Below, piece after piece: positions 21,562-33,765 of a DNA stretch of 64,000 nt; the first letter of the stretch is position 1, and every line of letters begins with the position of its first letter. The translations under genes and the position numbers were made by a program. The notes beneath the pieces were generated by a model that had not been told where the DNA came from, ran no database searches, and worked only from the letters and a program-made list of their open reading frames with translations. This stretch comes from Phlegmacium glaucopus (lineage: Eukaryota; Basidiomycota; Agaricomycetes; Agaricales; Cortinariaceae), in assembly GCA_015039465.1 (NCBI GenBank), contig MU130238.1, positions 1 through 64,000 of the forward strand, written 5' to 3'.

Positions 21562-22726
21562 GATTTATGATGAGGCAAGGGATGAAAGTGTATACACTAT
21601 CTAAAGCTCTTGGCAACCTTATCTATGTCTTATAATAAAGGTTCCATCATCACTGATAACTTGGCACAATTTAAACCCCACTGAAACAGAAGCAGCTTCA
21701 AAATCAAAGTGAAGCCAGGGTTACTCAACCAATCAGTTCTAATGTATGCAAATAAGTGAACCCCATCAGAAATTTGGTAAAATTTGGTGTTGTGCAAGTA
21801 AAATTTGAAGGTGCTGTACTGTAGGCTACACCAACTTCCAAGACTCTAGAATTTGTGTGAGCATGCATAATGTGCCAGGCTTTGCACCTTCAGTATTCTT
21901 ATTGTTTTACTTGTACTTTAGCTGGAAATTGCTGGAAATATAATAAAACTCAGTGTATGTGAGTGATAAAGCAAATGAATTTATTCAAATTCACCTGAAA
22001 GACTCAGAAAGAGACATCATGATAACAAAGCTTCTTGGAGATACAGCGCAATTGGAAAGGACAGGGACGATCTATTGTTGTTGAGCACAAGTCAATGTCT
22101 CTCAAGTCGACCCACATGGTGTGTCAGACCAAAGTCGATGGGCTAGTGGGGTATATCCATGGGGTCAAAGAAAGTCAGGCTTAGTCAGCAACTAACAAAG
22201 TTACAAGTCTTACATTAGTAAATCTTGTTCTTATAGGGGGACCTCTTTTTTGACAGTTTCAAGGGCATTTTTATGGTAATTCTCACAGGGTGGGAATGTT
22301 GTCATCACAACATCTTCCATTTTGAGTTAGTTTGGGCACATGATGCTAACCATTTTAATACATTGTAATATTTCTGATTTCAAACCACCACCTTCTTTCA
22401 ATAGCCAGATCTTAATTTTCTGGCAAGCAACTCCTGCTCATGTGAGGCAGGTGTTGTGCCCAGCTGTGTTAGGGGATACATATTGTATCCGCCTCTAGGT
22501 ACACTTAGTATTGCTATTACTTTCATTTCTACTCTATGATTGTATTACATACTGCGTTCCCCATCCTACCATTTATAGACATCCCCTTATTGTTGTAGTA
22601 GCTAACCCTTCACCAATGACATTGCACTGATGTCAGTTTCTATTCTTGTTATTGCACATGCCTTGTACCTTCTATTTTCACTAGCCATATTTAGATGTAG
22701 TGTCACATGCTTGTAGTATATAGGTG
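21562..22726. other. unassigned sequence between copia and LINE
   Basis: 1.16 kb without a supported gene. A TGTTAGGGGATAC sequence at about 22467 resembles an LTR start and could be a diverged LTR-A relative, but no end or duplication was found. Confidence 0.4.
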
Positions 22727-22916
22727 CAAGGTGCTTTTTTTTTTTTTTGTGTCAATTTAGGTCTAGGAGTGGAGCTCCATGCAGACATTACAATACAAAA
22801 GTGAGAAACTAAGACTACTGGGCGCCTAGTGCCTGTGTCCCCTCCCCTCCATCCCCGGGGTACGCCCGAAGTGATCCTATCCCCAAATTAGCCTGGCAAG
22901 GAAACACTGTTTATAG

Positions 22917-24532
22917 CAATACTGTATGGTCCCCCACCCTTTCCAATTGGAATTCCTTGGAAACATTTGGAATCCTTGGAATCCTTGGAAGTCCCTGGAA
23001 TTCCAATTGTTTCCAGGATGTTTCCAAGGAATTCCAAATGTTTCCAAGTAATTCCAATTGTTTCCAAGATTATTTCCAATTTCATTCCAACTGTGTCCAA
23101 GGAATTCCAAATGTTTCCAAATGTTTCCAAGGAATTCCAAATGTTTCCAAGGAATTCCAAATGTTCCAAGTGTTTCCAAGGAATTCCAAGTGTTTCCAAG
23201 AATTCCAATTGCCAACTTCCTAATCAAGTAATTAATCACCTGACTTGTAGCATATGACAAATAAAAGAATACCAGTAAGGAGGATTGAACCAAAGACCTT
23301 GAGAAAGGTCATGTGACATAATTCCCACACTGCATCAGTGATCTAGCAACTGCACATCATTGCTTGTATATATATAAAAACTAATGGCTATATATACCCC
23401 TCCCACCTGACTAAATAATATATTCTGGCACTTGTTGAAGGGCTACTACCATGTATTATACCAAAATGTTCAGAAAACTGAGGGGAATCCATTGGTAATG
23501 AAATCGCGATGTGATGGGCACTTTTATATGCAGTTATATGTGAAATACTGCAGAATATACAGTAAAATAATGCGCTCTATGCTTATAAATGAGCCTAACA
23601 TGACGCACCATATACCAAGATAATCGTGCTAATAACAGCTTTCAGAATATATCTAAATCACGTGCATGCGCCATGTCTGGTGTGTGTTTTTACACATTTT
23701 ATATCTTTTAATATTGAAAAGGGCTTATATTCCCACGCTCATAGTATGGTTAGATTCCCTAGCAGTGTAGCTTTCTATCGGTATAAGGTGCGTCATGTTT
23801 GGCTCACTTATAAGCATAGAGCACATTATTTTACTGTATATTCTGCAGTATTTTGCGTATAACTGCATATCAAAGTGCATATCACATCATGATTTTATTA
23901 TCAATGGATTCCCCTCATTTTTATGAACATTTTGGTATATAATACATGGTAGTAGCCCTTCAACAAGTGCCAGAATATATTATTTAGTCAGGTGGGAGGG
24001 GTATATATAACCATTAGTTTTTATATATATACAAGCAATGATGGTGCAGTTGGTAGATCACTGATGCAGTGTGGGAATTATGTCACATGACCTTTCTCAA
24101 GGTCTTTGGTTCAACCTTACTGGTATTCTTTTATTTGTCATATGCTACAAGTCAGGTGATTAATTACTTGATTAGGAAGTTGGCAATTGGAATCCTTGGA
24201 ATTCCTTGGAAACATTTGGAATCCTGGGAATTCCTTGGAATTCCAAAGGATTTCAATTGGAAAGATCCCTTGGTGATTCCAAGGAATTCCAAGGATTCCA
24301 ATTGGAAACTGGATTTCTACTGGAAAGCTTGGAATTTGTTGGAATGGGATTGGAAAGAAATTCCGAGAATACATGACTTTACAGTGAGACACAGTACTAA
24401 ATTCTTCCAATTGGAATTCTGAGGAATTCCAAGGAATTCCAAAGGATTCCAAGGAATTCCAAAGGATTCCAAGGAATTCCAAAGGATTCCAAGGAATTCC
24501 AATTGGAAAGGGTGGGGGACCATAAAGACCTC
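22917..24532. mobile_element. element E, foldback member of the CCCCCAC family
   Basis: The ends are CAATACTGTATGGTCCCCC and GGGGGACCATAAAGACCTC, with the exact duplication GTTTATAG (22909-22916, 24533-24540). The arms are arrays of CCAAGGAATTCC and GGAAACATTTGG. Further in, about 23215-23625 and 23785-24175 are long inverted copies of each other, so the whole element can fold back. Each arm contains a tRNA-like patch. There is no transposase. It lies in the LINE 3' UTR. Confidence 0.85.
24033..24120 (+). other. tRNA-like patch in element E (mirrored in the left arm)
   Basis: GATGGTGCAGTTGGTAGATC resembles a D-arm/A-box region, and GGTTCAACC about 60 bp later resembles a B box. The mirrored copy near 23285-23295 reads GGTTCAATCC on its strand, a better B-box match. 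No acceptor or T stem pairs convincingly, so it is not a tRNA gene. A pol III promoter remnant is possible. Confidence 0.3.
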
Positions 24533-24540
24533 GTTTATAG

Positions 24541-26480
24541 GGGCATGGTGTGACGTGGTGGGGGCAGCCCGCCCTTGGATGTTCTGGAGATTGCATATCT
24601 GTATTGGGGTAGGATAGATCCTTCTGTCTCTTAAGTACCCGACTGCATGCAGTAGGTACAATCCGGTATGGCAGGCTAGGGGATTAAAATAGTGTGGGGC
24701 CAGTCGTGATGCAGGTGAGGAGATTTGTTTTGTTTTTATGAACGCAGCATAGCAATTCATCTGAAATAAAAGAGGTTTATCTCATTTTGGGGGTCTACTG
24801 AGGGTTTATGGGCAAAGGAACATCACCTGGTATCTTCAGTTGCCCTGTTCTCCCTATGTAACATAGCAGTTCCTTAATACGATCCTTGTTCGATAGGATG
24901 GCTCTCAGGTTCCTTGAGCGGTTTCCCAGCATTTGATCAAGGCTATGTCTCTCATAGTCGAAGGAGGGGCATTCAAAGAGGAAGTGGATGACTGTCTCTG
25001 TGATGTCCTCACGTTGCTGTCTCCAGCAGGAGTTGCATCGTTTTGAATTGGATTTGCCTATCTGTGTTAAGTTTAAAACAAGGAAGTCACGTTGGAGTTA
25101 CTCTGGAACGGAACCAGAACAAGTAAGTGGAAAGGATGTTGGCCTCAGCGTGTGTGCTGTGCCGCCCAGCTCCTATAATGTCCTGATTTCGGAACTGGAA
25201 GAGAAATGAATAAGACGGAAGACCTCAGTGACTTAGAGGATGAACAAGAGGAGGAAACAAAGTTGATATTCAAACTGAGGAAAACATACAAGTTTTGAGT
25301 ACTTTAATAAAGGAATAGCAACCAAAATATAAAATATAAATATAAGTGCTGCGTTCTGCTCCCGGAAAGGTCCTGCATTCTTGGGTGAATAATCCATGGC
25401 AGGTATGCTGACTGATGGTGGGAAGGATGATGACAAAGAATAGTGGTAGTGGCAAAGAAGTGGTAATGGGTTTGGAGTATAGACAGAGGAACCGGAATGA
25501 CATGGAAAAGTCTCAGAGTTGAACATAGGAAGAGTAGTTTGGGATATAAGGGAAAGCACTGTACAGAGTACAGACTACCGGAGACAGCTCCAATGGAGCT
25601 GGACTGGAGTAACGTATGACAGAATATAACAATCTGGTGGAGACAGGCGTTCAGCGGGAAGTGATTTGTTCACAGCTGGATGATCATGCTGCTTTGAGAA
25701 TGGGTGAGGCTTTCCTGTGTCTTTCAAAACTTATTGAAAGGGAAATCCAGGTCTATGTTTTTGAAATGTTCCTTTCGGGGAGAGAGGTTCCACTTGTCTT
25801 TTCACTCGGCTCTCAACTGGAACATGTATTGAGTTTTCATTATACCCACACTGAAGGGGAGTGGTTGTTGTAGCGCATGTGGTAGGTGTTCCACTGGCGA
25901 CATCAAGCCTGCTGCTGCCTTCTTTGCTTCCTTATCTGCACGTTCATTGCCCTTCACATTCTTGTGAGCTGCTATCCACCTTAGTGTGATCCTCTCCAGT
26001 ATTCTAGTTGGAACTGAGTGTGTGATGAGTGATTCCACCTGTCTGGTGAAGTGCTCCACTAGATGATAACCCAAGATTGCCTTTTGGGCTCCTACTGACT
26101 TTATGAACACTTGGCTATCTGAGTAAATAGAAATCGGGAGACAACTTATCTGATTTGATCCTTGCAGTAGCCATAGGGCCATAAGTCCTCCTGCTGCTTC
26201 CGCATCCCAGACTGAGTATTCCTTGTCTGTTCCCAGTCTGTGGCAAAGGATCCTGGAGGGCAAATCAATCACACCATTTCTTGGATGGTACATGACCACT
26301 GCTGCCCCCATGAATCCGTTCTGACTGGACCTGTCCATGTAGAGTCTGATACTTGCTTCATCTTTCAATTCCTCTTCTATAGATTGCTCTTTACTTTCGG
26401 CAATGACAATGTTGATTGGTAGTCGATAACCTGGAGGTTTTGCTGCTGCTGGGATGTCCTCTAGTGTTGATGGGTCAATA
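24541..26480 (-). pseudogene. LINE ORF2 C-terminus: RNase H and Cys motif
   Basis: The minus strand reads the RNase H domain (IRLYMDRSSQNGFMGAAV, IYSDSQVFIKS, RWIAAHKNVKGNERADKEA, with the D, D and D/H residues), then after the LTR-B insertion CNSCWRQQREDITETVIH and FLFECPSFDYERHSL, the C-terminal zinc-finger-like region typical of these LINEs. TGA stops at 25670, 25724, 25802 and 26489 replace expected Arg. Confidence 0.85.
25065..25631 (-). repeat. solo LTR-B inside the LINE
   Basis: 567 bp, TGTTAAGTTTAAAAC...GACAGAATATAACA on the plus strand, with exact ATCTG duplications (25060-25064, 25632-25636). It interrupts ORF2 between LHQI and GKSNS. Confidence 0.9.
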
Positions 26481-26488
26481 CCGAAGAT

Positions 26489-28411
26489 TCAAAGAAGAAA
26501 CTGAACATTAGTTAGATGCTTAGTCACTGGCCAATAGTGGTATCTCATGACTTGTGAGGCTACAGGGTTAGTAGGTGGAAGAGAACAAATTTTTTTGAGG
26601 AGTATATCAATGGGCAGAAGACCTGCATGAGCATCCAGGAGGTCGGTAGGCATTGTACGTAAGGCTCCTGTGATGGCTAGTGTCGCTATCCTCTGGAGCT
26701 TACCAAACTCCTGAAGAGCTTTTACCGAGCCTGTGTTTCTCCTTTTGCCTGGTTCCTTGTGTGGTGGCATGTACCATATGTCTAAGCCATACATCATCTT
26801 GGGTACGGCCACTGTAATATAAAGCCTTCGCATGAACTTCACAGAAAGACCTGTGGCTGGCTTTGTTAGGCACTTATACAGAAGGATCCACTTGGTAGCC
26901 TTGGAAATCACTTCATGGGTCTGTGCTTTCCAGTTGAGCTGGCTATCCATGTGTATTCATAAGTATTTGTAAGTAGCCTCCACCCTTACCGCCTCGCCTT
27001 TAAGTTTCAGGACAGGTGCTGTGACGGCGGTCATATGGCCTGGCCATCTAGGGTCCGGAACCCTCTTCCTTGTAAAGTGAATGACCGCTAACTTGTTGAT
27101 GGCAAACCTAGAGTTATGTGCATCAGCCCATGCAAAGCCTCCTTCATTCCTGTTCATGAAGTTGGTCAGTGTGGCAACGGTGTCCTCTAGGGTATCTCCC
27201 TCTGCCATCACGAGGGCATCATCAACAAATCCCAGGGACTCCTCCTCTGGTTGTACTGCTATCTCTAAGAGGTCAGCATTATAAATGATATAGAGCAGCA
27301 TGGAGAGAGGGTCTCCCTGTCCGATTCCATTTGAGATATGAATAATCTCTGAGAGAAAGTCGTTGAATTTCATTTGAGTTCACCTTCCCGTTAGTAGTTC
27401 TTTAATGAAATGGACAAAGACCTTGGGTATCCATCTCTTTCAGAGATTATGGATAAGTCTGTCTGTTACTGCGTTCAGGAAAGCACCTTCCACGTTGAGG
27501 AAAAGGACAGAAACGACCTTACCCTTCCTCCATGCGGTCTTGACTTTATGGACCAGTGAATGGACAGCATCCGTCGTCATTCTGCCTGGCCTACCCCCAA
27601 AATGGCTATCTGGTAGCAAGATCTCTGCCTCCACCATATTGGAGATGTCGTTTGCAACTATGGATGTCAAAACCTTAGCTAGTGTGCAAAGCAGAGCGAT
27701 AGGGCAATGAGCTTTGGGGATCTGATAGTCAGGCTTTCCTGGCTTGCGCAGGACGACCGTAGTGAATTCTCACCAAGTATCCATGTAGTGACCTAGTCTG
27801 ATGATCACCCGATAAATATAGTCAAGATAGTCTTTGATGACATCTATGGTTTTTTGCAGAACTATGTTAGGGATCTCATCTGGCCCACTAGCTTTGAATG
27901 GCGAGAGGGCCTTAATATGACACTGAATCTGAGTCTTGGAGATCACGGTCGGGGTGGGGAGTGGTTCTGAATACCGATAGTTGTCTGGTACCGTTGACTC
28001 TATTGGCTTAGGAGGGAAGAAGATTTTATGAAAGATTTTGGCCTTCCCTTCATTCATCATGACCTCCTGAACTGACCCGTCTTCCTGTTTGACTTTGAGT
28101 GTAGGGATGTGGGACTTGCCCCCATCCCCTACTGGCTCTTGGAGGTAGTGGTTCACTGTCCAGAGATCCCTGGCAGATGCCTCTTTGAGGTAATCTGACC
28201 AGTGCTTTTGTTTTGCCTCCACGACTGCTCCTCCATACTCCTGTGCTAATGCTCTCCGTTCCTCATGACATACATGGTGAGGGACTGCTCTCTGTTTCAT
28301 TGTTTCACGACTTAGCTTGTTTAACCATTTCCTTATCCCCTGTAACTCACCATTCCACCATCGCTTTGAGTGAGGGCATGGCTTGCTGATCTGTATCCAT
28401 TCCTTGATCAT
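26489..28411 (-). pseudogene. LINE ORF2 reverse transcriptase
   Basis: Minus-strand order: KSHIPTLKVKQEDGSVQE, ALSPFKASGPDEIPNIVLQ, FTTVVLRKPGKPDYQIPKA, HCPIALLCTLAKVLTSIV, VLFLNVEGAFLNAVTDRL, GIGQGDPLSMLLYIIYNA, LGFVDDALVMAEG (the catalytic F-V-D-D) and the thumb (MDSQLNWKAQTHEVISKA). All RT blocks are present. Frames are broken by TGA at 27380, 27440 and 27770, each at an expected Arg, plus a GGA-to-TGA stop near 26951. Confidence 0.9.
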
Positions 28412-28539
28412 TGTCTGAATTGCTTCAGTCAGGTCCAGGGCCGCCTTCTGAAGGTCTCATTGGTCTTGATCACTGCCAGCAGGGGAATCGCTTCAAGGTT
28501 GATCAATAGACCTTCTTTGAAACTGTCCCAGTCCGCCAT

Positions 28540-29333
28540 TCAGAAGTTGAAGGATAGCTTGGGTTCCATGCGCTCTTGAGGTATATCAATGATGGTGACA
28601 ATTGGGGAATGGTCTGTGCAAGGAGGTTGTAAGTAGTTATCAACGTCACAACAGACAATATATGGGATTAGCTCTGGACTACACCAGACATTATATGGCT
28701 GGGAGTAAAGGTTGGTGACCATATGCTTGAGGGTCAGGATACCCTTCAGCAAGGCCATCTCGAGACCCTTGTCCGCCACCATGCCTATAAGGACGTCAGC
28801 TTCCCTCAGAGCCTGGGGAGTGAAGAGCCGTTCGTTGTCCCAAAGTGGATGATGCCTGTTGAAATCGCTGCACCAGAGCAGGTGGTTGTTGACTCCTACT
28901 CCTATATTAAGTCGTTCTGTCTGCATGTATTGGCATAGCTGAGTGAGCATGTGAGAGTGAGTACAGTCATTGTAAATATTAAAAATTGCTATCTTTCCAT
29001 TACCCATTGCGATTTGAATTGCCGTGATGTCATTATTACCCGAGATATTCAGAGATTTCCATGAGTTTGAAGAGAGGCTGCTGTTTACCCATATTACCAA
29101 TCTGACTGTGTCGTCCGGGCTATCCAGCCTGTCTGGGGGAAAAACACTGGTAAAACCATTAGGTGTCCATATATGTCCAAAGTGGGTAAGGTAGGGTTCC
29201 TGTATTAGTATTACGTCCCAATATTTACCTAGGGCTCCGTTAATGAGGTCCAAGTGGGCTTTTTGTGATTTATTGAGATTAATTTGAAGTAGTCATAATC
29301 TATTTGGCAGTGGTTCGATGTCTCTATTCATTG
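28540..29333 (-). pseudogene. LINE ORF2 APE-type endonuclease
   Basis: The minus strand reads LNKSQKAHLDLINGALG, VILIQEPYLTHFG, WCSDFNRHHPLWDNE and STDHSPI-like CTDHSPIVTI. These are the E, D-N and D-H catalytic blocks of the exonuclease-endonuclease-phosphatase fold. Element D interrupts it just upstream, so the N-terminus sits against the 29342 boundary. Confidence 0.85.
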
Positions 29334-29341
29334 GGTAGGGT

Positions 29342-31157
29342 GAGTTCTTTACTCTCCCCCACCTAATCCATGCGGACTCCATGCGGACTCCTAGCTGTCC
29401 GCATGGACTTTACTAGGAATTTTTTTGGCAGAATAATCAGCCAAATTTCTGTTCCTAGTCCAAGTGAGGTCCAAGTGGACTCCTACCAGAGTTGCTAGGA
29501 CTCGGATTTCCTAGTTAAGAGTCTGTTCGGATTCCGCACGGAATCACTAGGAACTGCTAGGAATAATCCAAGCAGTTCCAAGTTATTGTTATTACTATTA
29601 ATATTGAAAAATATATTTAAGTTATTATTCATTACTTTATGAGGTGGCAATGTCTTATTGCCATCACAATTTGAATTTTGTTTAGCCCGCGAGGTAGTCA
29701 CATGACCACCTGTGATGCACATCAACAAGCTGCCAGCAGCTCATTTTCTCACACTCTCAACACAACCCCACACAACACAAACACTCACCACCACCACACC
29801 ACCACTGCCGCCACCATGACAAACAACAATGACAACAATGACAGATGACAATGACAAACCCCTCTCACTGAGGGTTTTTTTTTGTTTTAACAGACTACAG
29901 TGACCTCATCACTTGTTTTGACCACCCAGCTACCCATTTGACCACCTGGCACCCATTTCCAACCACACACCACCCATTTCGAACACCCAACGCCCATTTT
30001 GACAATTAAGCGCCCATTTCGAACACCTACCACCTGTTTCAAACACTGGGCACCCGTTTCGAGCACCCAACACCCATTTCAAACACCCAATGCCTGTTTC
30101 AAAGATTAAGTGCCCGTTTTTAACACCCAACACCCGTTTTGAACACCCACCACCTGTTTCGAACACTAGGCACCCATTTCGAGCACCCAACACCCATTTC
30201 AAACACCCAATGTCCGTTTCAAACACCTGGCACCCATTTCGAACACTAGGCACCCGTTTCAAGCACCCAACACCCGTTTCAAGCACCCAACACCTGTTTT
30301 GAGCACCCAATACCCATTTCAAACACCCAACACCCGTTTCAAACACCTGGCGCCCATTTCAAACACCTGGCACCTGTTTTGAGCACCCAACACCCATTTC
30401 AAACACCTGGCGCCTGTTTCGAACATTAGCCACCCATTTCGAACCTATTTCACATACCCATACCCATCTCCACTATCTTACCACCCTACCTATCCCTTTT
30501 GTTAAATTTTATTTTCAACTTTTGTAATCCTAATATATTAGTAACCAACCCCCTCACAATGGGAGTAATTAAGTCATTTTAAAATTTTAATCAATATGTT
30601 AGAAAAGTTAGAAAATAATATGAAACCCAATGAGTTAGTAGGAATTGACTTAGAGATTCTGGTACTGAGTAAATAAAAATAAATAAAATGTACATACTGA
30701 TAGGAAGGTGCAGAAATAATAACAAATAAATTGTATATACATATCCATGTAACATTGATATAATTAGATGGAACAGTGATATTTAAGTTATTTTATTTTA
30801 TTTGTAAATGAATTGTAAGTAGGTAATAAATACAAATAATAGTTTCATACTACAAATGCCTACTTGGCTAAGGTCCTGGTATTTATGAAAATATTGCTCA
30901 GACTCATACAAAATTCACTTGGACTTCACTCAGACTCACACAGGAATAGGACTTAGAAACTTTCTTTTTTTTACTTGGACTACTTGGACTACTTGGACTT
31001 TACTTGGAATTTTTGGCTTTGAAGAGCTAGGAATTTCTTGAAGCTCGGACTTCACTCAGACAGCTTGGACTTTATTTGGACTTTATTTGGACTCCTAGCA
31101 CTTCATTCAGACTTTACTCGGACTCCGCACGGAGTAGGTGGGGGAGTGTAAAGTACA
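29342..31157. mobile_element. element D, CTTTACNCTCCCCCAC-type transposon
   Basis: The ends are GAGTTCTTTACTCTCCCCC and GGGGGAGTGTAAAGTACAG, with the exact duplication GGTAGGGT (29334-29341, 31158-31165). Its arms are repeats of GGACTCCATGCGGACTCC and TTGGACTTTACTTGGAC. The interior has a 20-bp minisatellite and CCCCTC/GAGGG hairpins like those in element B. No transposase frame. 1816 bp. Confidence 0.85.
29925..30440. repeat. 20-bp minisatellite in element D
   Basis: About 25 units of roughly AACACCCAACACCCATTTCA, in which the central CCAA/CTGG/CTAG and the CCCATTT/CCCGTTT/CCTGTTT positions vary independently. The unit length of 20 makes any open frame repeat every 20 residues; such a frame exists on the minus strand but has no other gene features. 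Confidence 0.85.
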
Positions 31158-31165
31158 GGGTAGGG

Positions 31166-32864
31166 TGTCAGTGTCGAAGGGTGATACCCCTGTGTATAAA
31201 TCGTCAATATTGCTTAGCTGTGAGTGCGGGAAGAAGGGTTGATCTTGGGGTGTTCTTTCTCGCATGCGTTGACCTTGGCTATTTACTCCTGTACCAGGGT
31301 GGGTGCCTGTCTTGTCGGGCATCCGAGCGCTGAACTGAAGGGGGTGCTGTCTGAGCCGCTGAGAGGGAGCAGCAAAGTGTGGAGGAGGGGCTTCTGGTCT
31401 GTATCTACTGTCAGCGTCTGGCAGAGGGGGGCCTGTGGCCCAGGTCCAGAGCTCTGTTGAAGGATAGTAGGGTAGGTCGTTTTCTGGGTGCTTCAAATTG
31501 TATTCCTTACATTTCCTGATAAATGTTGGACAGTCTCTGGACCAGCTTGTGTGATCATCCGCATTGCAGGATCTGCAGTGGGTGACATTGCCATTGGCGC
31601 AGGCGCTTGTTCAATGACCTCTGGTGCCACAGGTACCACAGATGTCCATGTTGGATATGCATTCCGTTGCTATGTGGTTCCAGCCTTGACACTTCAGGCA
31701 CCTAATTGGCTCCTTCCTGTGTTTTGAGACCGAGACTCGCTTGTTGCATATTACCAGACCCCCAGTCATTGCCCTGTTTGCTGCGTCTGGGCTAGCCATG
31801 AAGAGCAGAAGATGCCCGCAGGTTTGGGAGGGTGACCGTCGAGCTGGTGGTTTGACCCATCATATACCCAGGAGTTCACCCTTGGGAATGTTGTTGACTT
31901 CCGCAATCTCTGCTATGTGTTCTAGTGAGTTCACATCGAGGTTCAAGGGGACATAATAGGTGATGATGGGGTGGTTCCTTTTCTTGAGTTGAGCCCCCAG
32001 ACCTTCATCTCCTAGTGCTGAAATAAAGGCGTCAACATGGCTTTGCTGAGTAAACCACTTAGCACCGTCATTGTGTAGGAATTCCCCCAGGAATCCCATA
32101 TTCGCCAGCTTCTCCACCATCCTTATCTTCCGTGCTTCTGCTTCTGCTTCTCCCTCCACTTTTGAGATAGCTTCATTGAACCACCTGAGTACTTTTGCTT
32201 GACTACAACTTTGCATGGACGAGTCCTTAGGAAAGTCAATTATGAATTGCCTCGTCCTGATGCCTACCCACGCTGTGACTCTTGGGTTGATCCCCTCCAG
32301 GGCCCTGGCCTGTCCTAGGACTGCGTCCTTGTATGGAGTTGGTTGGTTGATCCTGGTCTCCATAGCCTTAGCTGTGGAGGCCAAGGCTTCTACCTGTTTT
32401 CCTACTTCCGTGCTGATGGTGGTCCAAAGGTGGTCTGTTAATGATCTTATCTCCTCATTCAGGTATTCCAGTTGCCCATTCACTGCTTCTCATGCGGTGG
32501 CCGCCACAGCATCCCCTTCCACTTTGTCAAGGAGCCAGGTGACTGCACATATCGCTTGGATTGCCTCTCTGGGTATCTTAGCTAGAGCTGAGATCTGGAA
32601 TAGGGTTGCTGACAGATTAGCCAGTGTGACAGGGGCACCTTCGGGTACTAGCAGGAGTTGAGTCTCGAGGTAACTTTGACCGTCTTTCGCTGTGCTGACC
32701 AGGCTTGGATGATCAAAATTCAGCTCGACCAGAGACGGCGACCTATTGATGTTGCTGGGGGGTCCAGTGTTTGACCTGGTTTGGGGGTGGGTGCTCATGG
32801 CTCCACTGCGTGTCATAACCTGTGCAGATTTCTTTGTCATCCTTTCGGTTGATGCTTTTGACAT
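31166..32864 (-). pseudogene. LINE ORF1 (gag-like, zinc knuckle)
   Basis: Starts MSKASTERMTKKSAQVM at 32864. It contains a predicted helical region (LEYLNEEIRSLTDHLWTTI), an RNA-binding-like domain (RQFIIDFPKDSS, RWFNEAISKVEGEAEAEARK), WVKPPARRSPSQ, and knuckles CLKCQGWNHIATEC and CGTCGTRGH*TSAC with a further CRSCNADDHTSWSRDC. The order matches Tad1-type ORF1. TGA at 31611, 31860 and 32490 replaces Arg (GH*TSAC, GI*WVKP, ATA*EAV). Confidence 0.8.
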
Positions 32865-33044
32865 TCTGGGGGTATAGCAGTATGCCTTGAACTCTTTCGG
32901 GGCTTTTTAGATAGGAGAAGTGATAGAATAGTTACTACTATGTTCTGAGCCTATGTCCTCAAGATTTTTCATGCTTACTCAGAGCATGGGAAAATGGGGA
33001 AGGTCGTGGTAACAGAGCAAGGAGCGTTGCACAAGGTGCTTATC

Positions 33045-33765
33045 TGTTAAGTTTAAAACAAGGAAGTTATGTTGGAGTTATTCTGGAACGGACGGAACAG
33101 AACCAGAACAAGTATGTGGAAAGGACATTGGCCTCAGCATGTGTGCTGTGCCGCCCAGCTCCTAAAGTGTCCTGATTTCGGAACTGGAGGAAGAAGGAAT
33201 AAGACGGAAGAACTCAGTGACTTAGAGGACGAACAAGAGGAGGAAACAAAGTTGATATTCAAACTGAGGAAAACATACAAGTTTCGAGTACTTAAATAAA
33301 TAAAGGAATAGCAACCGAAATATAGAATATAAATATAAGTGCTGCGTTCTGCTCCTGGAAAGGTTCTGCATTCTTGGGTGAATAATCCATGGTGGGTATG
33401 CTGACTGATGGTGGAAAGGATGATGACAAAGAATAGTGGTAGTGGCAAAGAAGTGGTAACAGGTTTGGAGTATAGATGGAGGAACCGGAATGACACGGAA
33501 AAGTCTTGGAGTTGAACATAGGAAGAGTAGTTTGGGATATAAGGGAAAGCACTGTACGGAGTATGGACTACCGGAGACAGCTCCGACGGAGCTGGACTGG
33601 AGTAATGTATGACAGAATGTAACAGTACCTCCCTGTCAAGGCCGAGACTCTCGAGGCCATGTGATGGTCCGTGCGAGGTTGGTGTGGTATAAAGACCATC
33701 GGAGACTGGTGGTGATTCTTTACTTCGGTTAACTCCCACATCACCCATCCTCTAAGTAAAACACT
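33045..33765 (-). mobile_element. LTR-B gypsy remnant: 3' LTR plus internal end
   Basis: 33045-33624 is LTR-B (TGTTAAGTTTAAAAC...AGAATGTAACA). Its flanks do not match, unlike the solo copies. To the right the minus strand carries a purine-rich ACAGGGAGGTAC and a coding tail HGPSHGLESLGLDREVL, as at the 3' end of a gypsy pol. It is therefore the 3' end of a truncated LTR-B element. The LINE inserted just beside it. Confidence 0.6.

Larger units (their letters stand above)
22735..33031 (-). mobile_element. Tad1-like LINE, near full length, nested
   Basis: On the minus strand it holds a 5' UTR, ORF1 with a zinc knuckle, ORF2 with an APE-type endonuclease, RT and RNase H, a terminal Cys motif, a 3' UTR and a poly(A) tail (T-run at 22735-22748 on the plus strand). 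CAAGGTGC flanks both ends (22727-22734 and 33032-33039), a target duplication. Insertions are element E (22917-24532), a solo LTR-B (25065-25631) and element D (29342-31157). Without them it is about 6.3 kb, normal for Tad1-clade LINEs. Many Arg-to-stop changes show it is inactive. Confidence 0.85.

Noticed and set aside
24033..24120. A true tRNA gene in element E
   Set aside because: A- and B-box-like sequences are present but acceptor and T stems do not pair.
22877..24760. Several 100-150 codon frames rich in FLGNIWN / ILWNSLESFGIPWN
   Set aside because: They are translations of the GGAATTCC-type arm repeats of element E.
29930..30346. Minus-strand 138-codon frame of repeated FETG..CLKWVLGARNGC units as a repeat-protein gene
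   Set aside because: It is the translation of the 20-bp minisatellite inside non-coding element D; periodicity follows from the unit length and there is no promoter, intron or domain context.
33134..33748. 204-codon minus-strand frame as a host gene
   Set aside because: It spans LTR-B and the adjoining gypsy 3' end; similar frames recur in other LTR-B copies.
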